Below, one piece after another: positions 1-7,590 of a stretch of DNA of 64,000 nt. Made by a program: the position numbers and the translations under genes. The first letter of the stretch is position 1; every line of letters begins with the position of its first letter. The DNA is from CAZMPJ01 sp964568455 (GTDB lineage: Bacteria > Margulisbacteria > WOR-1 > O2-12-FULL-45-9). The notes under the pieces were generated by a model, which was not told the DNA's origin, made no database searches, and saw nothing but the letters and a program-made list of their open reading frames with translations. The stretch is taken from positions 1-64,000 of the forward strand of contig CAZMPJ010000010.1 in NCBI GenBank assembly GCA_964568455.1, given 5' to 3'.

Positions 1-2
1 CC

Positions 3-290
3 CCAGAAAAGTATCACAAATACCCGAGTCCAGTCCTAATGGGGTTCATTTCAATGCTTTCTCTGGGAATTAGTGAATATCAATATAAGATGTTACAAAA
101 GTCTTTGGGTGTTACCCGGGTTGAGGATTTGACGGATGCCATGTCTTTTACTGCCTATGCTTATTTAAGACCGCAGCAGCTAATCTGGCGCCTTCTTGAA
201 ATAGCACTTAGGCCTGAGAACCAAGCTAGCTTTAAAGTTGCTTTGCAAAAGTTCCAAAGGGAAAAAGAACGATTTTTAGTGACTGATTAA
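3..290 (+). CDS. C-terminal part of an unknown protein, cut by the window edge
   Basis: The reading frame is open to the left edge (it reads PEKYHKYPSPVL before the first Met at 39), so the gene probably starts outside the window and position 39 need not be the true start. The visible 96 residues are predicted mostly helical, with no signal peptide, membrane segment or motif I recognise. It ends 37 bases before the next gene, and a separate promoter follows it. I assign no function. Confidence 0.5.
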   Translation, partial: PEKYHKYPSPVLMGFISMLSLGISEYQYKMLQKSLGVTRVEDLTDAMSFTAYAYLRPQQLIWRLLEIALRPENQASFKVALQKFQREKERFLVTD

Positions 291-319
291 TTGAGAAAAA
301 CCTAGGATTTTGCTATGAT
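291..319 (+). promoter_or_regulatory. sigma70-type promoter of the DUF2914 gene
   Basis: TTGAGA at 291-296 and TATGAT at 314-319 are separated by exactly 17 nt. The -10 box ends 8 nt before the ATG at 328, so the transcript should begin at or next to the start codon (leaderless). Confidence 0.65.
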
Positions 320-327
320 TAGGCGTT

Positions 328-888
328 ATGTCGAAAATTGTTGGTTATACTAGTAAAAACATGCCTAAATGGCCGTTTGTCTTAATTGGCATAATTCTCT
401 TATGTTGGTTAATCCTATATTTATTAATTACATCATATGATGAAAATAATAAGCCAGTAATTTTAACCACCTCGACTACGCTCGGTGCAAGTACCACCAC
501 AACTACTAATATTGTTACTACTACATTGCAATCTGTTTATGTTCCATCAGAAATAGCAGATATAACTGTAGAGCAGATTGTTTTTGCAAAAGCTATTGAA
601 GAACGCGGGCCAGTGGGTAATTTTAAAAAGATGAAAAAAGATGAAGTAGGCAGAGTTTATTGCTATACCACGATTAATTGTTCAATTATTCCTCAGGAAG
701 TCCGCCATGTTTGGATTGATCCTAACGGTAATCAAATAGCAGACATATATTTAACTATTTCCAGCCAACCTGGATATACTTATAGCTATATCACTTTATC
801 TGAACCGCTTCTTGGTAAGTGGCAAGTTCAAGTTAAGGATTTTGCCGACACAACCTTGGCAAAATCAAACTTCACAATTTCTGAATAA
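328..888 (+). CDS. membrane-anchored DUF2914 domain protein
   Basis: This 186-residue protein has a short cytoplasmic N-terminus, one membrane helix (about residues 15-36), a Thr/Ser-rich linker (about 47-70), and a C-terminal beta-rich domain. The pattern VRHVWIDPNG..IADIYL.....YSYITL....GKWQVQV.D fits DUF2914, which in other proteins is exported and of unknown role. The linker text STTLGASTTTTT recurs, also at DNA level, in the lipoprotein at 34187-35371. There is no Shine-Dalgarno site; the promoter ends 8 nt upstream, indicating a leaderless start. Domain assignment is by pattern memory; function unknown. Confidence 0.75.
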   Translation: MSKIVGYTSKNMPKWPFVLIGIILLCWLILYLLITSYDENNKPVILTTSTTLGASTTTTTNIVTTTLQSVYVPSEIADITVEQIVFAKAIEERGPVGNFKKMKKDEVGRVYCYTTINCSIIPQEVRHVWIDPNGNQIADIYLTISSQPGYTYSYITLSEPLLGKWQVQVKDFADTTLAKSNFTISE

Positions 889-892
889 AGAG

Positions 893-920
893 TGAAATTT
901 TCTCCTTTTCCTGCCGAATA
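893..920 (+). promoter_or_regulatory. sigma28-like promoter, site 1 (radical SAM-dam operon)
   Basis: TGAAATTT (893-900), 14 nt, then CGAATA (915-920) preceded by GC. The box ends 7 nt before the ATG at 928. It is one of ten sites in this window with the same boxes and identical spacing, matching the FliA-type arrangement (AAA, 15 nt, GCCGATAA). Confidence 0.65.
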
Positions 921-927
921 ATATCTA

Positions 928-2445
928 ATGGCAAGAGTAGCTTTAATTCATACTAATAGAACTGATATTTTAGCGCAATATAGATTGCATTCCCCTATAC
1001 ATTTTGCTGGAATGCAACAAGCACTGCGAGGTAAAGGACATCAGGTAACAACAATTGATACTTATGGTGAGGTATTAGATGTTCCAGCAACAGTAAGAAC
1101 GGTTTTAGCTTCGAACCCCGATATAGTAGGAATTAATGGTTATATGTCTCCTAATGATGTAATCCTGGATTTTGATGATCAAGTAATTACACAAATACGA
1201 GATCAACGACAAGATGTAAGAATTTTAGTAGGCGGTCAATTTTTAGCAACAGATGTTTATCGAGAAAAAGTTTTGCAGACACTTTCTCCTGATATGGCGG
1301 TTTTAGGGGCAGGAGAGCTGCCAATGGCTGCTTTGGCAGAATCTGATTTTTCTTTGGCTGGGATGGCAGAAAACCCCAGTATTCATCTTTCCGACTTTGA
1401 GGGTATCCCATTACTATCTGGGTTGGGGAAAGTGAATTTAGATGATATTGAAATTAGTCGACCAAACAAATGGTTGCAATATAGCTATACTGATCTTGAT
1501 TGGCAAAGAGGTTGTTTTGGGTCTTGTAAATTTTGTGCTGGATTTAGAATGGCCAGTAATTATAAATCACCCAAAAGAGCAGCTGAAGAATTTAGATATT
1601 TATTGAATCTTGGCAAAAGATTATTCTTTACTATTGGACCAGATTTTACTGCTAGACCTGAAAAGGCTAATGCTCTTGTTGAAGAATTAAACCGTATGGA
1701 GCAAAGAGATGTTAAGATTTTTTCAGAGGTTAGATTAGATAGTTTTAGTCAAGCTTTAGAAGAGGCTGAAGCACTTTGGGGTTATTTCGGCAGCAATAAT
1801 GAGCTTGCGCTGATGGTAGGATATGAAACAGGCATTCCACAAAGATTAGTAGAGCTTGGTAAAGCGAGAAGTCTCGAAGAGGGGATGACTTATTTACCTA
1901 CTCTTTTAAATATTTTAGATAAAAAATATCCTTTTACGCTTGTTTTATCCTGGATGTTAAATGATCATAATTCAACTTCAGCTCGGTCTTTGTTTGATCT
2001 ATTAATTATGATCGGGATGTTAAAAAAATATCCTAACTTGAGGATGAATCCTCTTTCGGTAACTAATAACTTAGGCATTTATCCTGGTTCTTTGCATGAC
2101 AAAGAAGGGGTGCCAGTAAATTGGTATGAATCACCAAGGACGCCAGAAGCAATTAGGGCTTTATATCGAGAAATGAATAAAATGCATGGACAAATGAATA
2201 GGGTTGGTCGTAATCCTCTGGCAATCTGGCTCACTAAAAAAATACAGCCAAAGCAAGCGGCGAACCCTTTATGGATAAGTAGTTTTTTGGCAAAAGCAGT
2301 AAAGAAAGCGGATATATATAAGCTGATTTATTTTGCAGAATTTTTAAAAAAGTGTATGACCCAAACTGAAATTTCAGAAGCCCAAGCCATGGCGGATAGT
2401 TTTGAAGATAGCCGCATCAGCCGGTTGTTTAGGGATAATATCTAA
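928..2445 (+). CDS. B12-binding-like radical SAM protein
   Basis: The 505-residue protein begins with a Rossmann-type region resembling cobalamin-binding domains (VALIHTN near the start, PDIVGINGYMS about 70, VRILVGGQF about 95) and continues with a radical SAM core. The cluster motif is CFGSCKFC (CxxxCxxC, about residues 196-203). Such enzymes use a 4Fe-4S cluster and S-adenosylmethionine for radical chemistry, often methylation. The substrate cannot be told; the C-terminal 150 residues have no domain I recognise. The next gene, a DNA adenine methylase, starts on the last base of its stop codon, so the two are translationally coupled and share the sigma28-like promoter. Confidence 0.8.
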   Translation: MARVALIHTNRTDILAQYRLHSPIHFAGMQQALRGKGHQVTTIDTYGEVLDVPATVRTVLASNPDIVGINGYMSPNDVILDFDDQVITQIRDQRQDVRILVGGQFLATDVYREKVLQTLSPDMAVLGAGELPMAALAESDFSLAGMAENPSIHLSDFEGIPLLSGLGKVNLDDIEISRPNKWLQYSYTDLDWQRGCFGSCKFCAGFRMASNYKSPKRAAEEFRYLLNLGKRLFFTIGPDFTARPEKANALVEELNRMEQRDVKIFSEVRLDSFSQALEEAEALWGYFGSNNELALMVGYETGIPQRLVELGKARSLEEGMTYLPTLLNILDKKYPFTLVLSWMLNDHNSTSARSLFDLLIMIGMLKKYPNLRMNPLSVTNNLGIYPGSLHDKEGVPVNWYESPRTPEAIRALYREMNKMHGQMNRVGRNPLAIWLTKKIQPKQAANPLWISSFLAKAVKKADIYKLIYFAEFLKKCMTQTEISEAQAMADSFEDSRISRLFRDNI

Positions 2446-3761
2446 TGGCAAAAGTAAAGACAGTTCCACCCTTGAATATACCCCGTTATTTTGTGCAGCC
2501 GCACTTACGGGAAGGAATTACTACTAAAGGCAAGGTCGGCCTGGAATTTCCTGGTAGATATGCTGGCAAAAAAGATCGCCTGGTTGTGAGCCAATTAAAA
2601 CACATGCTTCCTCCTCCAGATAGTTATGATACTTACGAAGAAGCATGTTTGGGTACTGGAGCAATGTTTCGTTACTTACATAGTTGTGGCCATTTAACAG
2701 GTAAAAGAGTTAAGTTAATTGAAAATGATCGTGATATGGCTAATTTATGGAAACACATGCAGGGAAGACCGAATGATATGCTATCAGTTTGGCGGAAAAT
2801 GACTTTTGATTATAGCCGAGAAGAATATTTTGCGATGAGAGAACAATTTAATACAAGTCTTACTCATCAAGTTACCCGATCAATCTTTATGCTTTATTTT
2901 TTGAATATGTCTTATAATGGCATTTACAGAAGAAACCGCAATGGCGAATATAAAGTTCCACCTCGTGATAAGGTGCCCAAAAAAGTTTTTGACTGGGCCA
3001 AAATTGATAGATTTCACCAGGCAATACAGGATGCAGAAATTTACTGGGCTGATGTAAGACAAGTAAAGGATGAAAAATACGCGCCTTCCGGGAGTTTTCT
3101 ATATGTTGATCCACCTTATACTAACTCACCTTTAGTTTATGGCAAAGATGTTTTTGGGCCAAGGCAATTTCTTCATTTGCTTAGCACATGTCGGAAAACT
3201 CTATCAAAAAGAGGGGTTTCCTGGATGATTAGCAACGGTTTTGATATTAATTTCTTGCCCCAAGAGCTTGATCAAGAAGATTTTAATTGGGCAGCTGTGT
3301 TTCGGCCAGATACTGTTAATAGTCGCCGTAAGAAAAAAGATGAACGAGGCAATCCAGTTACTTATTTTTGTCCTGAAAGCGTTTTAAGAAACTATACCAG
3401 CCCGCCTCGCGACAAACCTTATCTAAAACAAGCAGCTATGTTAGTGCCTTTGCATATTTTGCAAAAGATTCTGTTTGATCTTGATGTGCCATTTGATATA
3501 GCCATAAAAGACGCTGCAGACTATGCTGAAACTGTCTTACCTTTTGTGGGAGAATCTTATTCACCCGAAACTGTGGGTCATTTTGTGGAGGCGTCGCGAC
3601 CATTATTACGTTTATTGGCCACTAGCAGACAATCTTTTCTCCTGGGCGCAACCACAGGTGGTCGATTTATGCAGGAATTACATACTGTTTTTGATATTCC
3701 GGGAGCAGATAAGATTCGTTTTCCGCAGGCTTTAAGTGATCTGGCAGTAGTGAATAATTAA
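2445..3761 (+). CDS. D12-class DNA adenine N6-methyltransferase with C-terminal extension
   Basis: The motifs of the Dam/D12 family are present: a SAM-binding motif EACLGTGAMF (about residue 66), NGIYRRNRNGEYKVP (about 158, equivalent to the NGLxRxNxxGxFNVP motif), and catalytic DPPY (about 222). These enzymes methylate adenine in short DNA targets. About 120 residues follow the catalytic core and are unrecognised. No restriction endonuclease is adjacent, so it looks like an orphan methylase rather than half of a restriction system. It overlaps the radical SAM gene by one base, and its stop overlaps the rpoD stop tail-to-tail by 4 bases. Confidence 0.85.
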   Translation: MAKVKTVPPLNIPRYFVQPHLREGITTKGKVGLEFPGRYAGKKDRLVVSQLKHMLPPPDSYDTYEEACLGTGAMFRYLHSCGHLTGKRVKLIENDRDMANLWKHMQGRPNDMLSVWRKMTFDYSREEYFAMREQFNTSLTHQVTRSIFMLYFLNMSYNGIYRRNRNGEYKVPPRDKVPKKVFDWAKIDRFHQAIQDAEIYWADVRQVKDEKYAPSGSFLYVDPPYTNSPLVYGKDVFGPRQFLHLLSTCRKTLSKRGVSWMISNGFDINFLPQELDQEDFNWAAVFRPDTVNSRRKKKDERGNPVTYFCPESVLRNYTSPPRDKPYLKQAAMLVPLHILQKILFDLDVPFDIAIKDAADYAETVLPFVGESYSPETVGHFVEASRPLLRLLATSRQSFLLGATTGGRFMQELHTVFDIPGADKIRFPQALSDLAVVNN

Positions 3762-4813
3762 CCCTTCAGATACTCCCGCAGTTTTTTCGCTCGAGTAGGG
3801 TGTTTGAGTTTTCGCAAAGCTTTCGCTTCAATCTGACGAATACGTTCGCGAGTAACCGCAAAAACTTTTCCTACTTCTTCTAACGTTCGTGGATGACCAT
3901 CATCCAGCCCAAAACGCAGTTTTAAAACCATTTTTTCGCGCTCAGTTAGGGTATCCATTACATTTTCCAGATCATCTCGCAGCAAACCATGCATTACTAC
4001 TTCATCTGGCGCTTGCACAGAAGCATCTTCTACAAAATCTCCCAAACGAGAGCTTTCTTCATCACCTACCGGCATTTCCAGCGATAGGGGAACTTGCGAA
4101 ACTTTAATAATTTCCCGCACCTTAGAAACTGGAATATGCGATTTTTTTGCAATTTCTTTTTCAGTCGGTTTTCGGCCCAACTTTTGCAATAATATTCTAG
4201 AGGTCTTCCTCAAACGGTTAATAGTTTCAACCATGTGTACTGGAATACGGATAGTCCTGGCTTGGTCGGCAATAGCACGAGTAATCGCCTGCCTGATCCA
4301 CCAGGTAGCATAAGTTGAAAATTTATAGCCTTTAGTATAATCAAACTTTTCCACCGCACGGATAAGCCCTAAGTTTCCTTCTTGAACTAAGTCTAAGAAA
4401 AGCATACCGCGACCAGTATATTTTTTAGCAATAGAAACTACCAAGCGCAGGTTAGAGTTAACCAGCTTGTGCTTGGCGCGCATATCACCATTAAGAATCC
4501 TTTTTGCCAAAACCACTTCTTCTTGAGAGGTTAAGAGTGGAAATTTGCCGATTTCCCGAAGGTACATTCTGACGGTGTCATCAACACCAACACCTTTAAT
4601 ACTTTTGAGCTCTTTATGAATCTTATCTGCTTCATCTTTTTTCTTTTTGGGCTTTCTTTCAGCTATTTCAATTCCCATACCAAGCAGGCTTTCTATCTCG
4701 CCTAGCTTTTTTTCTGGCTCAGGGTAAATAGAAAGTATTTCTCCAGGCGTAAGATAACCCTTACGGTTAGCCGTGGCCTTTAAAAATTCAAGATCTTTAT
4801 TCTTTGCGAACAT
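3758..4813 (-). CDS. rpoD: primary sigma factor RpoD (sigma70)
   Basis: A 351-residue group-1 sigma factor. Region 1.2 (VRMYLREIGKFPLLT), region 2 (SNLRLVVSIAKKYTGRGM, KFSTYATWWIRQAI), region 3 and region 4 (TLTEREKMVLKLRFGL, VTRERIRQIEAKALRKL) are all present; the long acidic region 1.1 is short. It directs RNA polymerase to -35/-10 promoters of TTGACA/TATAAT type, which are common in this window. It lies 32 bp downstream of dnaG, a classic macromolecular-synthesis order. A GGAGG site precedes the ATG. A sigma28-like promoter lies partly inside the end of dnaG and can transcribe rpoD independently. Confidence 0.97.
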   Translation of the reverse strand: MFAKNKDLEFLKATANRKGYLTPGEILSIYPEPEKKLGEIESLLGMGIEIAERKPKKKKDEADKIHKELKSIKGVGVDDTVRMYLREIGKFPLLTSQEEVVLAKRILNGDMRAKHKLVNSNLRLVVSIAKKYTGRGMLFLDLVQEGNLGLIRAVEKFDYTKGYKFSTYATWWIRQAITRAIADQARTIRIPVHMVETINRLRKTSRILLQKLGRKPTEKEIAKKSHIPVSKVREIIKVSQVPLSLEMPVGDEESSRLGDFVEDASVQAPDEVVMHGLLRDDLENVMDTLTEREKMVLKLRFGLDDGHPRTLEEVGKVFAVTRERIRQIEAKALRKLKHPTRAKKLREYLKG

Positions 4814-4830
4814 GGTTTCCCTCCTATTTA

Positions 4831-4858
4831 TTATCGGTACTTATTCTAAGAAATTTCA
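4831..4858 (-). promoter_or_regulatory. sigma28-like promoter, site 2 (rpoD)
   Basis: On the minus strand TGAAATTT (4858-4851), 14 nt, CGATAA (4836-4831), followed by AATAGGAGG and the rpoD start. The -35 half is formed by the last codons of dnaG (Ser-Glu-Ile-Ser). Boxes and spacing are identical to the other nine sites. Confidence 0.65.
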
Positions 4859-6600
4859 CTTTTTAATAAAGAAAGTATTTCTGCAGCTTTTTGGCTGTCT
4901 CCGTTGGTTTCGGCTGTTTTTAGATCAGTTTTAAGTTGTACGATCTTGCGTTTTCCTTGCTCATTTTTAATCACTTCCAAACAATCCTTGATTACTTCTT
5001 CTTTTTTATCTTTGTGCGGTAAGTGTTCTTTTATCATTAAGGCCGAAAAATACTTTTTGTTTTCCTCATCTGGCAAGTTTTCCAGTAAAAAGTGATGAGG
5101 ATTATCTTTTTTGGAAAAATCAGTTTCAAAAAGCAATGCTGCTATTTTTTGGATTGGCTTAAGCGTAAAGCTGTCGGCAATTAAAGATTGCTTGATTAAT
5201 TCTAACATTTCCTGATCTTGCGCAGCAAGGCTGATCAGGCATTTTTCTGCTTCTTCCAGGCGGGAAGGTGGTTTTTCTGTTACTCGGCTTAGTTTTCGGC
5301 TAGTTCTAGGGTTATATTGTACTAGGCGTTTAACTTCCGCAAAAACAGTATGCGCGTCGGTTTTTAAAGTTTGGGCAGCTAGTTTAGAATATTCTTTTTG
5401 CACAAACTCTTCCTTTTCTTTGGAAAGCAGAGTGGCGATTTCTTTTAAAGCGTGTGAGCGGCCTTCAATTTCATTCAAATTCTGTTTTAGACAAATTTGC
5501 TTAATCTTAAAATCAAGGTAGGAGAGGGCTTGTTCTAAAATGGCTTCAAAGGCTTCCTTGCCTTGTTTATTAATAATCTCATCCGGGTCTTTACCGCCTT
5601 GAAGTTTTGCTACCTTAACCTTTAAACCTTCATTTCTAAAAATTTCAATGCTTCGTTCTGCTGCAATTCCGCCGGCAATATCTTGATCAAAAGCAATGAT
5701 AACTGTTTCGCAGTAATGAGAAAGCAGTTTTGCCTGGTTAGTGGTTAAAGCCGTGCCTAAAGAAGCTACGATATTGGTAATTCCAGCCTGAAAAGGAGTG
5801 ATTAAGTCAAAGTAACCTTCTACTAATATGGCGGTTTTTTTCTTTTTAATCGAATCCTTACTAAGATTTAATCCAAACAGGGTTTCTCCTTTATGATAAA
5901 TATAGGTGTCAGGCGAGTTCAAGTATTTTGGTTCTTCGTTGCCTAAGGCTCTTCCGCCAAAGGCTAAAACTCTTCCTCTTGGATCCTGGATACAAAAAAT
6001 GAGACGGTTTCTAAAACGATCATAATAATCGCCTTTTTTTTCGCGGGCTAGCACTAAGCCTAAAGAAGCCATGTCTTCTGGATTGACCCCGCGGCCAATT
6101 AAGCTTTTAAAAAGATTATCCCAACCGGCTGGCACATAACCCAGCTTAAATTCTTTAATGGTTTTTTCAGAAATTTTTCTTTTAGTTAAATAATCTAAAG
6201 CAGGTTGACTAAGCTGGCTTTGAAAATATTTGGCAGCCAATCCCATAATATGAAAAAGCTTTTCTTTTTTGCTTCGGGCTGCGGCGGCTTGCGGGCTTTT
6301 AGGTACTTTTACACCCACCTTGCTTCCCAGCTCTTCTACTGCCTGGACAAAGCTGATGTTTTCCATTTTCATTAGAAAGGCAAAGGCATTTCCGCCTTCG
6401 TTGCAGCCAAAACAATGGAAAATTTGTTTTTCTGGTGATACGGTAAAAGAAGCATCTTTTTCTGAATGAAAAGGGCAGAGCCCTAAGTAATTTTTACCGC
6501 GTTTTTTAAGGCCCACATACTCGGAAACCACTTTTACAATGTCAGCCTTGTTTCTTATATCTTCAATAATATTTGCGGGGATCAAGCCTTGTCTCTCCAT
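4846..6600 (-). CDS. dnaG: DNA primase DnaG
   Basis: The 584-residue primase starts with the zinc-binding domain (CPFHSEKDASF and FHCFGCNEGG, CxxH...CxxC, about residues 42-66), then the catalytic core with the TOPRIM motifs AILVEGYFD (about 258) and AFDQDIAGG (about 303), and a C-terminal helical helicase-interaction region. It synthesises RNA primers at the replication fork. The start overlaps the end of dgt by 19 bases and the gene is followed by rpoD. Length is normal for the family. Confidence 0.97.
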   Translation of the reverse strand: MERQGLIPANIIEDIRNKADIVKVVSEYVGLKKRGKNYLGLCPFHSEKDASFTVSPEKQIFHCFGCNEGGNAFAFLMKMENISFVQAVEELGSKVGVKVPKSPQAAAARSKKEKLFHIMGLAAKYFQSQLSQPALDYLTKRKISEKTIKEFKLGYVPAGWDNLFKSLIGRGVNPEDMASLGLVLAREKKGDYYDRFRNRLIFCIQDPRGRVLAFGGRALGNEEPKYLNSPDTYIYHKGETLFGLNLSKDSIKKKKTAILVEGYFDLITPFQAGITNIVASLGTALTTNQAKLLSHYCETVIIAFDQDIAGGIAAERSIEIFRNEGLKVKVAKLQGGKDPDEIINKQGKEAFEAILEQALSYLDFKIKQICLKQNLNEIEGRSHALKEIATLLSKEKEEFVQKEYSKLAAQTLKTDAHTVFAEVKRLVQYNPRTSRKLSRVTEKPPSRLEEAEKCLISLAAQDQEMLELIKQSLIADSFTLKPIQKIAALLFETDFSKKDNPHHFLLENLPDEENKKYFSALMIKEHLPHKDKKEEVIKDCLEVIKNEQGKRKIVQLKTDLKTAETNGDSQKAAEILSLLKSEIS

Positions 6601-7577
6601 TCGTTAGGAACAAATAATTCAATAAATTTATTGGTGGCAAAACGATCGGTCATGCTAGCGATAAAATCAATTGTATTTTGCAGCTGATCTTCTTCTTTAA
6701 CCCCTTTTTGGAAGGCAGTGTTGTAATGATAGTAAAGAAAAAGCCGGCGAATTAGCTCTGGCACCTTTTTTTCTTCTTTTTTAGCGGCAGGATTGGTATA
6801 AACATTCTTATACATGAAATCATATAACCCGTTCATAGCGGTTTCTACTCTTTTGCTCATTTTAATCTTAGGCTTGTTTCGGCTGTTTTTGATAATATCG
6901 TTTACAATTACATCTAAAAGGTTGTCTTTTAATACTTTCATGTATTTTTTGGGCAATTGCCTTTTTGTTAAAACTCCGGCTTGGATAGCGTCTTCTATAT
7001 CATGCCGCAAAAAAGCAATACGGTCAGCCAGCCTTACAACGGCGCCTTCCAAAGTTTTGGGCCAGGGATCATCTGGAGTATGATTCCTTATGCCGTCAAT
7101 TACTTCATAGCATAAGTTTAAACCCTTACCATCATGTTCAAGATGTTCTACAACACGAGCACTTTGATCATTATGAACAAAGCTTTTTCCAAAATTCTTT
7201 AGGATATTATTTAACGCTTCTTCGCCAGCATGGCCAAAAGGGGTGTGGCCTAGGTCATGTCCATAAGCAATCGCTTCGGTTAAGTCTTCGTTTAGCCTGA
7301 GTGCCCGGGAAATAGTTTGGGCAATTTGGGCTACTTCAATAGTATGAGTTAGGCGAGTGCGGTAATGGTCTTCAACCGGTGATAAAAATACTTGAGTTTT
7401 ATGTTTTAGCCTTCTAAAAGATTTAGAATGGATAATTTTGTCGCGATCACGCTGAAAAGCTGTGCGCAATGGGCACTCTTTTTCTTTGCGTTTTCTTCCC
7501 TTGGTCTTAGAAGAAAGAACCGCGTATGGAGAAAGATTTTCTTTCTCCCGCTTTTCGATTTCCTTGCGGATCAGCAC
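6582..7577 (-). CDS. dgt: deoxyguanosinetriphosphate triphosphohydrolase-like protein
   Basis: An HD-superfamily protein of 331 residues with LTHTIEVAQIAQTI (first metal His), the HD motif AYGHDLGHTPFGHAGEEAL, and VVRLADRIAFLRHDIEDA (late metal Asp). Family members hydrolyse dGTP or other dNTPs to nucleoside and triphosphate, controlling dNTP pools. The start is GTG at 7577, preceded by AGGTGA. It sits 13 bp after ppdK and overlaps dnaG, so it is co-transcribed with both. Substrate preference cannot be read from sequence. Confidence 0.9.
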   Translation of the reverse strand: MLIRKEIEKREKENLSPYAVLSSKTKGRKRKEKECPLRTAFQRDRDKIIHSKSFRRLKHKTQVFLSPVEDHYRTRLTHTIEVAQIAQTISRALRLNEDLTEAIAYGHDLGHTPFGHAGEEALNNILKNFGKSFVHNDQSARVVEHLEHDGKGLNLCYEVIDGIRNHTPDDPWPKTLEGAVVRLADRIAFLRHDIEDAIQAGVLTKRQLPKKYMKVLKDNLLDVIVNDIIKNSRNKPKIKMSKRVETAMNGLYDFMYKNVYTNPAAKKEEKKVPELIRRLFLYYHYNTAFQKGVKEEDQLQNTIDFIASMTDRFATNKFIELFVPNEWRDKA

Positions 7578-7590
7578 TCTATATTTTCAC

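Noticed and set aside
3758..4813. rpoD as the sigma factor that reads the CGATAA promoters
   Set aside because: It has the full region 2/4 signatures of group-1 sigma70 factors and the window is rich in TTGACA/TATAAT promoters, so another sigma factor is needed for the CGATAA class.
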